Shown here: piece by piece, positions 9,582 through 17,630 of the stretch
How positions within the stretch are numbered: the stretch's first letter is position 1
Layout: the number at the start of each line of letters is the position of its first letter
DNA from: Gp1-AA145 sp963757135
Lineage (GTDB): Bacteria; Acidobacteriota; Terriglobia; Terriglobales; Acidobacteriaceae
Direction of reading: 5' to 3'
DNA length: 64,000 nucleotides
Assembly (NCBI GenBank): GCA_963757135.1
Contig: CAVWQE010000011.1
Span: 186,001-250,000, forward strand
Program-made: the position numbers and the translations under genes
Notes under the pieces: model-generated
Told to the model about the DNA's origin: nothing
Seen by the model: only the letters and a program-made list of their open reading frames with translations
The model's database searches: none

Positions 9582-10721
9582 CTATTGGGGGATCGGCGCA
9601 ACTGCGCCTCTATCAGGAGGCAAGGGAGTCGGCGTTTGACTTAGGTCGCGGTCTCTTATTTCGGAATGGCAAACCATACAGGACCGCTGCGTGTCGTTGG
9701 ACTCCTGCGAAACCAGAGCGTAAGTAAGGCCATGCAGCGTCCAGGTGACTACCTTATAGCCGTTTACCGTAGCGTAATGGAAACTCACTTTTTTGAAGTC
9801 AAGCTCAACGCCTCCGGAAGCTACGGCTGCCGAATCTGGGGTAACGAGCAAGCTCGCAGCCACAGTCTGCAACTTTGGAGTCTGTACCTCGTAGGCTATG
9901 AAGGCGGCTGGCTTGCCTGCCACCTGTACTAGGCGTGCGCCTTCCAGACGGTAGGGCCGCACTTTCCCGGCGGAGGCTGGGGAAGTCGGCAAAGCCACAG
10001 CAAGCTGCGCGTGCGCTCTAAACCACTCGTTGATCTTCTGCTGCGAGTCCGCGCGAACGTCGAGCGCGAGCCTCCCCTCAACGTGCTCCTTATGAGTAAT
10101 GACAGCCAACTCGGCAAACTTCGGCCCAGAGAGCACCATCGATGAGGTGCGCGGTTTACTGACCAGTATTGCGACAATCACCAGCACAGCCATCGCCGGT
10201 ATTACCATCTTCCACTGGGTAAATCGTCTCCAGCGAGAAGCAGCAGCCCGCTCTGACGAAATTGGTTGTGGCGCTGCCGTCGCATCAGGCCGCGCCGGCG
10301 CCTCTAATTGCGCCAGCAGTATCTCTTCTTCTGGAGTTGCCGCGTCCTCAGATGCAGCAGCGCGAAGCAACGGGCCACAATGGTCGCAGAGCGCAGCATG
10401 CATAATCAACTGCTTTGCCTTCAGCTCCGGCCACAACCCCGCGGCCACTTCATACCAGTCAACATCTTCATCTCTGGGACATGCGGGTCCCAGGGCTTGT
10501 GACCAGATCACATTCGACGGAGCACTGAGGAATTGGTGGTATTTAGTGACCTTCATCTTGCAATCGCCGCACGCTTCAAGGTGTTGTTCCGCTGCCCGAA
10601 GTGCGGCAGGAGAAATTCCGTGCGCGTCTTGCGCGGATTCGCCTGACTCCGGCGCAAGAGCGGCCAACTCATTGGGATCGAGGTGCCTATCCAATGGACG
10701 TTCCAATTTCTGGCCCCCCAT
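9582..10721 (-). CDS. Anti-sigma-factor-like membrane protein with two Cys clusters and a CxxCH motif
   Basis: About 379 residues from the ATG at 10721, overlapping the end of the upstream sigma-factor gene by 35 bp. Two zinc-finger-like clusters lie in the cytoplasmic part: HLEACGDCKMKV and HAALCDHCGPLL, as in zf-HC2 anti-sigma factors. One transmembrane segment follows (WKMVIPAMAVLVIVAILVS). The large periplasmic part ends with RSCMVCHSEIRDRD, a CxxCH sequence typical of covalent haem c attachment. Its role would be to hold the neighbouring sigma factor and release it on a periplasmic signal; the haem or redox link is inference. A more upstream in-frame start (10796) would lie deep in the sigma gene and is less likely. 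Confidence 0.7.
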   Translation of the reverse strand: MGGQKLERPLDRHLDPNELAALAPESGESAQDAHGISPAALRAAEQHLEACGDCKMKVTKYHQFLSAPSNVIWSQALGPACPRDEDVDWYEVAAGLWPELKAKQLIMHAALCDHCGPLLRAAASEDAATPEEEILLAQLEAPARPDATAAPQPISSERAAASRWRRFTQWKMVIPAMAVLVIVAILVSKPRTSSMVLSGPKFAELAVITHKEHVEGRLALDVRADSQQKINEWFRAHAQLAVALPTSPASAGKVRPYRLEGARLVQVAGKPAAFIAYEVQTPKLQTVAASLLVTPDSAAVASGGVELDFKKVSFHYATVNGYKVVTWTLHGLTYALVSQESNDTQRSCMVCHSEIRDRDLSQTPTPLPPDRGAVAPIPQ

Positions 10722-11433
10722 AGATACCAATACGCGGTTCTGAAGAAATTTGCTTTTTGTACTTCTCCGCGCTGGCAGGCACTGCACCCGTTCCACCGAT
10801 TAACTCGCGGATGCGATGCTTCAGCCGTTCAATCACGCTGCCCACACCCTTGGCTCCCAATCCGATGCTCGGGAGGGAGGCAATCTCTTTGGTGCTCATT
10901 CCTTGCCGGAAATAGAGCCAAAAAATCATGCGATCGCGTTCCTGATCGGACCCGGTCAAGTCGCGCTTGAGGTGCTCATCGATCTCTTTTAAGAAGACTC
11001 CAAAAGCGATTTTCTCTTGGCTGCCATGGACCTCCTTACGTACTTCAGGTTCAACGTCGGTGGTGGAGACGTGGGGTCTATCACCTCCGGAAGTCTGACT
11101 GTGACGATGTTTGAAGTGATCGTGAGTGGCATTAGCGGCAATCCTCTTTATGTATCCCAAAATAGCCTCAGGATGCCGGACGGCGAAGTCCCGCAGGAGC
11201 CGGCAGCCGTCTTCCCAGAGTTTGAGATAGGTCACCTGTGTGAGGTCTTGCACCAAGGCTGGCGACTTCTCGCCCCAGAGGGAAGTTGTGCGCATAATGG
11301 TGAGGCTAATGGGTTTTCCCACTCGGGCAATGAACTCCTTCCATGCCGCGTCATCAACGGATCCCGCGCACAAACACACGACGTCTTTCAGCGACAAAGA
11401 CGAGTAGCACGTCGTTTTAGGTGCGTTCGGCAT
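10687..11433 (-). CDS. RNA polymerase sigma factor, sigma-70/ECF-like
   Basis: 248 residues. A region-2-like segment (EFIARVGKPISLTIMRT, then VTYLKLWEDGCRLLRDF and ILGYIKRIAANATHDHFK) and a region-4-like helix-turn-helix (FWLYFRQGMSTKEIASLP and GVGSVIERLKHRIREL) are visible. Divergent from well-known ECF groups, with an unusual C-terminal tail of about 45 residues. It overlaps the anti-sigma gene by 35 bp and so forms a classic co-transcribed sigma/anti-sigma pair. Confidence 0.75.
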   Translation of the reverse strand: MPNAPKTTCYSSLSLKDVVCLCAGSVDDAAWKEFIARVGKPISLTIMRTTSLWGEKSPALVQDLTQVTYLKLWEDGCRLLRDFAVRHPEAILGYIKRIAANATHDHFKHRHSQTSGGDRPHVSTTDVEPEVRKEVHGSQEKIAFGVFLKEIDEHLKRDLTGSDQERDRMIFWLYFRQGMSTKEIASLPSIGLGAKGVGSVIERLKHRIRELIGGTGAVPASAEKYKKQISSEPRIGIYGGPEIGTSIG

Positions 11434-11835
11434 TCAGTTGTTTTTAGATCAGTGTCGTGGGTGACAAGGGCTAACGCCCCTGTCGGAGAAGGGAAACGCT
11501 TCGGTGACGCACCGCGATTTGAAACATGCCTCCCCGCCCCTGTCGATTGGATGAACCTGAGTACCCCTCTGCTTGTAAACAACGTGTCATTTTTTTGTGC
11601 CCAGGTTGGCGCTTGCACTAAATGATGGAGCCGACAGCCGCGCGGCGTCGTTCCTGGATCACGTAAGTGCTTTAGCGGACGGGCGCAGTCCACTGAATGG
11701 GTCGAAATGAGTGCTGCGGCGCGCGTTCGATAAGGCCGTCAGAAGGAGGCCGCTCGCGTCTGCGGCGGACGCAGGTCTATGAAAATTGAATATGTAAGTG
11801 AAGGAAAACAGGAGTTCGCACCGCTGGCCGTGGAC
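11434..11835. other. About 400 bp without a recognisable gene
   Basis: Upstream region of the sigma factor gene. The 11388-11693 minus-strand and 11017-11625 plus-strand open frames are shadows with no coding signature. Promoters for the sigma factor should lie here, but none is clear. Confidence 0.4.
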
Positions 11836-11952
11836 TTACAAGATATGTGTTGCCGTTTTAAGAGTCTCGGCTTGTTCTTCCGTGAGTCTGTCGATCTCTT
11901 CTTTAACGCGATGAACAACAGACACCGTTGCTGATTGTTGGCTGACGGTCAT
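11836..11952 (-). CDS. Very small hypothetical protein (38 aa)
   Basis: Codes for a soluble helical peptide with VKEEIDRLTEEQAETLKTAT. The ATG overlaps the stop of the preceding small frame (TTATGA), suggesting translational coupling. An AAAGAGA sequence precedes the start. It may be a shortened form of a longer small protein. Function unknown. Confidence 0.35.
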   Translation of the reverse strand: MTVSQQSATVSVVHRVKEEIDRLTEEQAETLKTATHIL

Positions 11953-12178
11953 AATTTTTCTCTTTCATTACGCCACTTTCTAAGCTGCTCGGCTTGCTTC
12001 GTCTTCGGCTGCAACGATGAAGCCAAATCCGCCACCTTATCCCGCATGGCAGCAAGGTGTTGATGGATCGCCACTCTCAAGTCTGCCAGTGCTTCCTCAA
12101 TCGATCAGTATCTTGCAAGTCGATCGCCTTGGCACACAACTGCGCGATTGCCTGCTCGTTGGGGGAGAGCGGCGACAC
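11949..12178 (-). pseudogene. Small helical protein gene with an internal frameshift
   Basis: Two overlapping frames together read as one continuous helical protein. The upstream part is PNEQAIAQLCAKAIDLQDTD (from about 12160) and the downstream part is IEEALADLRVAIHQHLAAM through QLRKWRNEREKL, in the other frame; the switch lies near 12100. The coding character on both sides is good, so a single-base indel or sequencing error is likely. The family is not recognised. Confidence 0.4.
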
Positions 12179-12320
12179 GCTAATTACGATACAAGGCGAT
12201 AAGAGGAATGTTCGATACAGGGACATTCCCAAACTTGCGGGAATTAAAGCCGAACTGCCTCTCTAAGGGCCAGCGTCGGCGCTTCTCACGTTCGCTTTAC
12301 GAACGGAAATCAATTGCGTG

Positions 12321-12671
12321 ATGCAGAGGGCGATTGGTACTGATTCGCAGCCTCCTACCACCAATCGCCCGCCTCAAAAGAAGTCGGGGTACATGGTCGT
12401 GAATGCGAGTGTTAAGAAGTTGAGCGGGGGCAAGGTACAGGTGTGCCTTAGAAATAGCCAACATGATCCCGATCACTCACAAGACTATGATTCGATTGCA
12501 GAGGCGCGTGCGGTCCTGTCGCAACTGGGCGTTCCCCAGGAAGCACTCAATTTCTATTTCGTGCAGTTGCTTCCGTGGTTGGAACCTAATCACAAACTAG
12601 AGTTCCCATCTATGAACATTCCAGTGCGTGAACTCTGGAGGCGTGGATTTCGATTCGAAAAGACCGGGTAA
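12321..12671 (+). CDS. Hypothetical protein (116 aa)
   Basis: A soluble protein with a disordered N terminus and an alpha/beta region (YMVVNASVKKLSGGKVQVCL, then IAEARAVLSQLGVPQEAL). The last 25 residues are basic (RELWRRGFRFEKTG). GTG at 12318 is an alternative start. No clear Shine-Dalgarno and no recognised family; coding is suggested by composition only. Confidence 0.45.
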   Translation: MQRAIGTDSQPPTTNRPPQKKSGYMVVNASVKKLSGGKVQVCLRNSQHDPDHSQDYDSIAEARAVLSQLGVPQEALNFYFVQLLPWLEPNHKLEFPSMNIPVRELWRRGFRFEKTG

Positions 12672-13010
12672 ATTGCGAAGGAACAGGAGACAAGAGAAAA
12701 TGCAAGAGCCAGTCTGATCGAAAACGCCACCGTGGCTGAGCCGGAATGTAGGACTATATATTCCTCTATTCGAAAGCTGACACCCCGCAAAGATAAAACT
12801 GCTGATTTCACAATGCGCCGGCGACCTGCTGCGTGTTTCGTAGTCGTCGCTCATTTTTTCAAGGTTTTTCTGGACGGAAGGCGGCGCGCAATCGAATTGA
12901 ACTAACTCAAGCTCCGCGTCTTCCTTGTTTACGTGATCCGAAGCACGAAGGCATTTAATACAAAACCACTCCGCTCTCGCGGCGTTCCGTTCGATTTGAT
13001 GCTTGTTCAT
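12597..13010 (-). CDS. Doubtful hypothetical protein (137 aa)
   Basis: The first 65 residues look coding (MNKHQIERNAARAEWFCIKC, with a CxxC pair, then a Glu/Asp-rich helix), while the rest is low quality and overlaps the opposite-strand gene ending at 12671. It may be a short protein frameshifted after about residue 65. No family recognised. Confidence 0.3.
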   Translation of the reverse strand: MNKHQIERNAARAEWFCIKCLRASDHVNKEDAELELVQFDCAPPSVQKNLEKMSDDYETRSRSPAHCEISSFIFAGCQLSNRGIYSPTFRLSHGGVFDQTGSCIFSCLLFLRNLPGLFESKSTPPEFTHWNVHRWEL

Positions 13011-13116
13011 GTGAAGCCCGAGACAAAATCTCACCAGAACGCCAATCCCGAGGCGAACACCAACCCTTGAAGACTTAAGATCACTCAGTTCTGAACTACA
13101 TATACAAAGCAGGAAC

Positions 13117-13410
13117 TCAGGCAGCGCGCCGGTCTGGTGCGTTCTCCGCTTCCTCAGGATGGTACAAATTCTGCTCAGCGACGCATGCTCGAAGTAATGG
13201 GCGCCATCCCATCCGGCGTTTCAGCCACTGAGCGACCACAGTGTTGCGGTTGACATGCTCCTTCAGCTCCTCAGCTGTGAGCCGATACCAAACACGATCT
13301 TCCTCGGCGGGATACTGCAGCTGGCGAACCTCAATGTCTCCGTTGCGAATGCGATACTCTTCGATTCCATCCGAAGTTTCGAGGCGAAGGTGCATCAGTA
13401 AGGTAGCCAT
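13117..13410 (-). CDS. Hypothetical protein (97 aa)
   Basis: A beta-rich start (LLMHLRLETSDGIEEYRIRN) followed by LTAEELKEHVNRNTVVAQWL, a probable helical pair. Preceded by GAGGTTCTCGGACC, a weak ribosome-binding context. Codon use fits the surrounding genes. No known family or partner. Confidence 0.45.
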   Translation of the reverse strand: MATLLMHLRLETSDGIEEYRIRNGDIEVRQLQYPAEEDRVWYRLTAEELKEHVNRNTVVAQWLKRRMGWRPLLRACVAEQNLYHPEEAENAPDRRAA

Positions 13411-13569
13411 TGGTCCGAGAACCTCGTTTCTCGGCCAGAGAACACATTCATCTCACTTCGCGAGAGTGCAGGTAATCAGGCAAATCATTTAGATCGGCGG
13501 TTCAGAAGGTGTATGTGCCGATCGAGGCTACCGAGCCCAGGTAGTCGCTCTCGGTAATGCCAAAGCAGT

Positions 13570-13848
13570 TTAGGCGGAGCGTCTCTCAGGAAAACCTTCT
13601 TCGTGTTCCACGAGGTTCAAGACTGCCGTTTGTTTCATTCGTTCGGTGTGCTTACTTAGTGCTGATCTCAGTTCTGCAAGGACTAGCTCGCGCTCATCAT
13701 CGTGGCGCACGACGACCGCGAGCGCACACAAATCGCGGATTTGATCTTCCAGACGCCGATTCACGTCAGACAACCTAGCCACTTCGATCCTATCCTGAGA
13801 CAAACGCGTCATTCGATACCGCACATACCGTAGAATCCAGTCTGACAA
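13570..13848 (-). CDS. Hypothetical coiled-coil protein (92 aa)
   Basis: An almost entirely helical protein with a central probable coiled coil (RLSDVNRRLEDQIRDLCALA) and a second helix (ELVLAELRSALSKHTERMKQ). Looks like a small scaffold or regulator protein. No family recognised; stands alone on the minus strand. Confidence 0.45.
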   Translation of the reverse strand: MSDWILRYVRYRMTRLSQDRIEVARLSDVNRRLEDQIRDLCALAVVVRHDDERELVLAELRSALSKHTERMKQTAVLNLVEHEEGFPERRSA

Positions 13849-13947
13849 TGTCTCTGTCTCGGTAAGTGTCCGGTTTCTGGCAACGCGTCGCCCGAGTCTG
13901 CACAGGAAACGAGAGGGGCTGTTGCGGATAGGAAAGGCTGCTCGGCG

Positions 13948-14046
13948 TTAGCGAGGAGCTTTCTTTTTCATCCTGAAGATCAGAATCACAGCCACAACAC
14001 CGGCCAGGATCCCAGCCACGACCCGAATCAAAGTAACGTTGTTCAT
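13948..14046 (-). CDS. Small single-span membrane protein (32 aa)
   Basis: One hydrophobic segment (LIRVVAGILAGVVAVILIF) followed by a basic RMKKKAPR tail, giving an N-out/C-in single-pass peptide. Codon use and the clean hydrophobic/basic division argue for a real gene. Function unknown. Confidence 0.5.
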   Translation of the reverse strand: MNNVTLIRVVAGILAGVVAVILIFRMKKKAPR

Positions 14047-14160
14047 AGGTCGCTAGAGAATAGGCGAAAGCGACTCCGAGCGCAATTCACATTGGTAACT
14101 CTCAAAAGGTGACCTAAGGATGACCTCAAGACGGTGCGCGACGCGATAGAATCCTAAATC

Positions 14161-14316
14161 ATGCCGACCAAACAATTGACCGGAGATGAACTGATCGCGT
14201 GGGTTAGAAAGAATGTCGTCAAATGGGACAAGCCTGTCCAAGAAGCGATCGAGAGCGTCGCCAGTCTTCAGTCATTACGTGAGGAAATAAAAGCCGCGAA
14301 GCCCGAGCGCGATTAG
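14161..14316 (+). CDS. Small hypothetical protein (51 aa)
   Basis: Reads MPTKQLTGDELIAWVRKNVV, then VQEAIESVASLQSLREEIKA: two amphipathic helices and a polar end. The uninterrupted helical pattern supports a real gene. Function unknown. Confidence 0.45.
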   Translation: MPTKQLTGDELIAWVRKNVVKWDKPVQEAIESVASLQSLREEIKAAKPERD

Positions 14317-14417
14317 CCTACTCGGGTTGACTGCACGGCAGGGGCGTCGTCGACCCGTTGAAGAATTCGAAGCTCACCGCGTCGCTGAATTCAGCTGCTT
14401 TGACTGCGCGTTGGGCG

Positions 14418-15089
14418 CTACAGCTGAGAGTGGAATAGTTCCTTTAGACAATCTTCAAGTGCAATCAAATTCCGGCGGCTTATCCCGAGAAATTTCATGC
14501 CCATTCCGGCACCTGGGTGACTGCTAATGACAATTCCATCTACACAGATTTTTGTTTGCTCGTTTAGCCTGACCGCGATGCTCACGTTCGACTCTACGGG
14601 AAACGGAAACGTCATTGCGACATAACAACCGCCCAGGCTGAGATCTCGAACGAACGCCAATGCCTTCTGCCCTACGCCCTCGCACACTACCTCTGCCGAA
14701 AGAAAACATCTTACACGGTTGACGAGGCGACGTTCCGATTCCGGCGGCTGCGAATAGATGTCAACATCTTCAGCAGGCAGATTTAGCTCTTCCCAAATCC
14801 ATTCTCCAGACTCCAGGCTTTGAAGCCCCATACTTCCAGCTTCCGAAGTACCAGCCGTTCCGATCCACACCACTCGGAACCTGTACTTCCTCTCATTGCA
14901 GTTGAGATCGATTACATCGCCAACGCCGAGTTTGGTCGGGACGTCACAAAGCCTCATGCCGCTGGGGCTGACATTTACCGTCTTCGAGGCTTCGATGAAA
15001 GGTCGCCCGTTCGCGTCCACGCCCCACAAACGAATTGGGAAGACGGCTGCAATTCTTTTTTCGGGTCGACTGCTAGAGTTTTGGGGCAT
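14418..15089 (-). CDS. Tandem PilZ-domain protein
   Basis: 223 residues with two PilZ-like beta barrels. The first (about 10-100) has KTVNVSPSGMRL; the second (about 115-215) has RDLSLGGCYVAM. PilZ domains bind cyclic di-GMP through an RxxxR motif before the barrel and a D/NxSxxG motif; here the second unit shows RRLVNRVR and DLSLGG, so it may bind, while the first unit has NVSPSG. Likely a cytoplasmic c-di-GMP effector. A GGDEF protein lies at the right edge of the window, too far away to be a certain partner. Confidence 0.75.
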   Translation of the reverse strand: MPQNSSSRPEKRIAAVFPIRLWGVDANGRPFIEASKTVNVSPSGMRLCDVPTKLGVGDVIDLNCNERKYRFRVVWIGTAGTSEAGSMGLQSLESGEWIWEELNLPAEDVDIYSQPPESERRLVNRVRCFLSAEVVCEGVGQKALAFVRDLSLGGCYVAMTFPFPVESNVSIAVRLNEQTKICVDGIVISSHPGAGMGMKFLGISRRNLIALEDCLKELFHSQL

Positions 15090-15206
15090 TCTAATAGTCT
15101 GGCTTGTATCCAGGTCCGGTCACAAGTTACCGCCGTAATGAATCGCCAATTGTCTCCAGCTCCAGAATGAATTCAGCTCCATCATCATTCAAACCGGCTC
15201 AGCTCA

Positions 15207-15299
15207 TCATTTACTTCATCTTCATTATCTCGTTATTATTTCGTTAACATTGAACGTTCATTTCAAAGTCTCTATCTCCTATCCCCTCAAGCATCTGAT
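15207..15299. repeat. Copy 1 of a 93-bp repeat; natural empty site of the IS at 38.2 kb
   Basis: Begins ATCATTTACTTCATCTTCAT and ends CCCCTCAAGCATCTGAT. The same block occurs at 38139-38191 plus 39474-39514, where an IS splits it. Here GTTCATTTCAAAG is continuous with a single ATTT, i.e. the uninterrupted form. Confidence 0.75.
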
Positions 15300-15450
15300 G
15301 GGTTAGTGTGTATGTGCTGCTGAGATGTACACAGGTGAGGCGCGGTGCTCGCGCGCTGTCGCGCGCTCGCTGACGTGGACGTTGACGTGATGTGAGCGTT
15401 GAGGATGGAGGTGTAAGACGAGGATTGATCGTGAGAATGATACAGGTCAA
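15300..15450. other. Short non-coding stretch with GC-rich direct repeats
   Basis: Contains CGCGCGCT repeated on either side of GTCG (near 15349-15370) followed by TGACGTGGACGTTGACGTGA. No gene is seen. Confidence 0.35.
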
Positions 15451-15478
15451 TGAGTGATATAGGGATTTTGCAACAACT
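15451..15478 (+). repeat. Punctuating repeat, copy 1 (TGAGTG.TAT..GGAT family)
   Basis: TGAGTGATATAGGGATTTTG followed by CAACAACT. First of the series spaced through 15.4-22.1 kb; ends 24 bp before the start of the next gene. Confidence 0.6.
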
Positions 15479-15502
15479 GAATTGCGTGAGCTATTCGGTA
15501 AG

Positions 15503-15730
15503 ATGGTTGCCGTTATGAAACATGGGCTTGGAAGCGCATTAAGAGCTGTAGCCGGAATCGCTGGCGTCGTGTTTTTACTAGCTCCCATCACCTCTATGGG
15601 AATCTTGGTATCCGTCATCGCTCTCATGGTGGCCGTCATCACAGGCGTGCTGGGTAGTCAACTAAGTGATGACGAAGACGACCACAGCGGCTACTGGCCA
15701 AAGGATCCGGGTTCACCTACCGCACTTTAA
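15503..15730 (+). CDS. Small two-span membrane protein (75 aa)
   Basis: Two hydrophobic helices (LRAVAGIAGVVFLLAPITSM and ILVSVIALMVAVITGVLGS), then an acidic tail SDDEDDHSG. A second ATG at 15515 is equally possible. It starts 24 bp after a copy of the punctuating repeat and is convergent with the next gene. Function unknown. Confidence 0.5.
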   Translation: MVAVMKHGLGSALRAVAGIAGVVFLLAPITSMGILVSVIALMVAVITGVLGSQLSDDEDDHSGYWPKDPGSPTAL

Positions 15731-15736
15731 TGTACG

Positions 15737-16060
15737 TCATTTAACAACGATTGAGATTTCGGGTTTCGCTGGATTAACCCGGACAGGTATGTCAGCGCCA
15801 GCAGGAAACTGGCCAGCGTATTCCTCGGCTGAGCTTCGCAACATGAATGCCTTCGTGTCTACGCCGGAGTAGTATTCGCCCTTGTGAATATAGGTATAGT
15901 GAAACTCAGCGACTGGACCTCCCAACGGTGTTGGCGGGCAGGTTGTACGTAAGAGCTTGCCTTTTTCCACGGGCCATGTTTCGCTTCGACGCACCTTGCC
16001 GAATCGAACAAGAGTCCGAATCAGATACCCAATGACGATATCAAAGTACCAGCCGATCAT
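15737..16060 (-). CDS. DUF3592-like protein (107 aa)
   Basis: An N-terminal hydrophobic segment (IGWYFDIVIGYLIRTLV) and a soluble beta domain with FHYTYIHKGEYYSG, AGQFPAGADIPVRVNPAKPE and a final ISIVV strand. That pattern (YxYxxxGxxYxG .. V.YxPxxP) is typical of DUF3592 membrane-anchored proteins of unknown function. Its start lies about 20-35 bp after an inverted copy of the punctuating repeat. Confidence 0.6.
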   Translation of the reverse strand: MIGWYFDIVIGYLIRTLVRFGKVRRSETWPVEKGKLLRTTCPPTPLGGPVAEFHYTYIHKGEYYSGVDTKAFMLRSSAEEYAGQFPAGADIPVRVNPAKPEISIVVK

Positions 16061-16079
16061 CGGTCAACGATGGTATCAG

Positions 16080-16255
16080 TTGACGTAACCAGGCGTGGGT
16101 GTTGAAAAACTCACCTTTCGTCTCAAACGGCCAAAATTTAGGGGATACAAAATGTCTTGCGATTCGAGAAGATCGCTTATATCGCATTCTGACGCAATTT
16201 CATTTTTGCGAATTTAGTGAGAAAGAGTTTTTCAACAGCCACAGGCGTTATCACT
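16080..16255 (-). repeat. Punctuating repeat, inverted copy, interrupted by a MITE
   Basis: If the MITE (16096-16241) and one CAGGCG are removed, the minus strand reads TGAGTGATAACGCCTGGTTA followed by CGTCAACTG, matching the consensus of the series at both ends. It precedes the minus-strand gene starting at 16060, just as plus copies precede plus genes. Confidence 0.45.
16096..16241. mobile_element. 146-bp MITE with 17-bp terminal inverted repeats
   Basis: The left end TGGGTGTTGAAAAACTC (16096-16112) and right end GAGTTTTTCAACAGCCA (16225-16241) are inverted repeats with one mismatch. Both ends are flanked by CAGGCG (16090-16095 and 16242-16247), a likely 6-bp target duplication. The interior has no gene; the right part could be a transposase 3' end, so it may be an internally deleted IS. 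The family is not assigned. Confidence 0.65.
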
Positions 16256-16503
16256 CATTTACCCTCGCGGCTTGTGGGTCGAGTACGCACGAAGCCGAAT
16301 ACGATGACGCCATGAGCGACCATAAGAGTCGCAAATGCCACGTAGTCGGCAGCCGTCCAGCGATAAGGCAAGATTCGAAATCCATCCCCCTCATTGACGA
16401 CGTGCAGCACATCTGGGCCATGCAACACAAACTCAACGGCACGAATGTCCAGAATCAAGAGTAGGAGCGCCCCAACCATGAGCAGCACGCGAAGTGGTTT
16501 CAT
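16255..16503 (-). CDS. Small membrane protein (82 aa)
   Basis: Two hydrophobic segments, VLLMVGALLLLILDIRAVEF and ADYVAFATLMVAHGVIVFGF, separated by a soluble loop, with a basic end (RTRPTSREGK). ATG at 16503 follows GAGGGCAA and begins 13 bp after the stop of the upstream membrane gene, so the two are probably co-transcribed. Function unknown. Confidence 0.5.
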   Translation of the reverse strand: MKPLRVLLMVGALLLLILDIRAVEFVLHGPDVLHVVNEGDGFRILPYRWTAADYVAFATLMVAHGVIVFGFVRTRPTSREGK

Positions 16504-16516
16504 TTGCCCTCGCGCC

Positions 16517-16819
16517 CTAATTATGCTCCCGCTCAGTTGTTGAGAAGACGCTGCAAAACGACCGTGCAAGACCAAATGATCCAACGGCCAGAGCAATCAG
16601 TCCGCCAGACATTATCAAGAGGGTAATTGTGTTCGGCCCCGGCCAAGAGGATGCCCAGCCGACAAACAAGCAGCCGAGTCCGACAAAACCAATGGAACCC
16701 CAGCGAATGCGCTTCCTCAGCAGGGTTCGGGCAGGAAGGATGATGAGAGCCAGAGCGACTGGCAGGCAGATCAAGAACGCAAGCCCCAAGAGTCGATAAA
16801 CATGTATCTCAGTTTCCAC
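16517..16819 (-). CDS. Small membrane protein (100 aa)
   Basis: Three hydrophobic segments: LLGLAFLICLPVALALIILP, WGSIGFVGLGCLFVGWASSW and TITLLIMSGGLIALAVGSFG. Upstream member of a two-gene minus-strand unit with the 82-residue membrane protein. No known family. Confidence 0.5.
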   Translation of the reverse strand: METEIHVYRLLGLAFLICLPVALALIILPARTLLRKRIRWGSIGFVGLGCLFVGWASSWPGPNTITLLIMSGGLIALAVGSFGLARSFCSVFSTTEREHN

Positions 16820-16916
16820 GAGTTCGCCTTCGCTCTATTATTGCCCTTCCCGTCAAGTTCTGATAACAGGCGTTATCGTAACTTTGCGCCGTTTGTTCGC
16901 CCAGAACGGGGCATTT

Positions 16917-16944
16917 TGAGTGCTATGGAGATGTAACGTCAATT
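16917..16944 (+). repeat. Punctuating repeat, copy 2
   Basis: TGAGTGCTATGGAGATGTAA followed by CGTCAATT. The preceding 55 bp (from CTGATAACAGGCG at 16860) are shared with the copy at 17611. Confidence 0.6.
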
Positions 16945-17484
16945 TGCGGCTGGTGGTCTGTTCGCAGAGATGCACGTGCCATCTCGAACCCACGACCCCA
17001 GTTCCTGAACACTCCTGGCTGGTGCTCTACAATAACCCCTCCAAACGGGTTGAATTCTTTCCTTTAGCGGAACCTCGAATAGGGCTAGGACATCCGAAAG
17101 TCCAATGCCGCCCTGCTCGTAATGCACAAAAACCTTTTCGCCGGATACTCCGGCCAGAATAAGACGCTTGGAGGGCACTGTAGCGTCATCAACGACGTCT
17201 GTTGCTCTGAACTTCTCGCCGGGATTAGCTATTACCAACCTCGAACCACCTCGCTCAGTGAAGGCGGCAAGAACGGGGCCTGGCAGGTTTCGCACATCAG
17301 TGATCAAGGAGAAATTCCCATCCAAGAACTCTTCCGCTTGAGCAGCGCTGGTTGACGGAAACTCGAAAGATGGAGCTTGACCAAGCGCAGGCAATCTACT
17401 CTTTCGCCAAACGAACGCACCGAGAGCGATGACGATCACGGCGAAACATACGAGAGCACCCTTGATGAACGAGCGCAGCTTCAT
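16939..17484 (-). CDS. Membrane-anchored hypothetical protein (181 aa)
   Basis: An N-terminal anchor or signal (ALVCFAVIVIALGAFVWR) is followed by a soluble domain. The C terminus (CRAPARSVQELGSWVRDGTC) carries two cysteines that could form a disulphide. Its stop codon lies at the edge of repeat copy 2, so the gene fills the interval between two repeat copies but is in the opposite orientation to them. Family not recognised. Confidence 0.5.
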   Translation of the reverse strand: MKLRSFIKGALVCFAVIVIALGAFVWRKSRLPALGQAPSFEFPSTSAAQAEEFLDGNFSLITDVRNLPGPVLAAFTERGGSRLVIANPGEKFRATDVVDDATVPSKRLILAGVSGEKVFVHYEQGGIGLSDVLALFEVPLKERIQPVWRGYCRAPARSVQELGSWVRDGTCISANRPPAAN

Positions 17485-17610
17485 AGCGCAATGTTATGCC
17501 AGCGTGTGATTCGCAGCCAAGTAGAAGCGGTGATTCGGAATGTACTCTCAATTCCTGATAACAGGCGATTGCACAAGCATGCGCTTTTTCTTCGCCAAAA
17601 TCCGGGTCAA

Positions 17611-17630
17611 TAAGTGCTATGGAGATTTAT
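17611..17630 (+). repeat. Punctuating repeat, copy 3, 5' half (split by group II intron)
   Basis: TAAGTGCTATGGAGATTTAT; the missing second half, CGACAGTTAC, is at 19543-19552 beyond the intron. Joined, the two halves align without gaps to the copy at 20418. Confidence 0.65.

Noticed and set aside
12590..12811. 73-codon minus-strand open frame
   Set aside because: Overlaps two other frames and has no coding signature.
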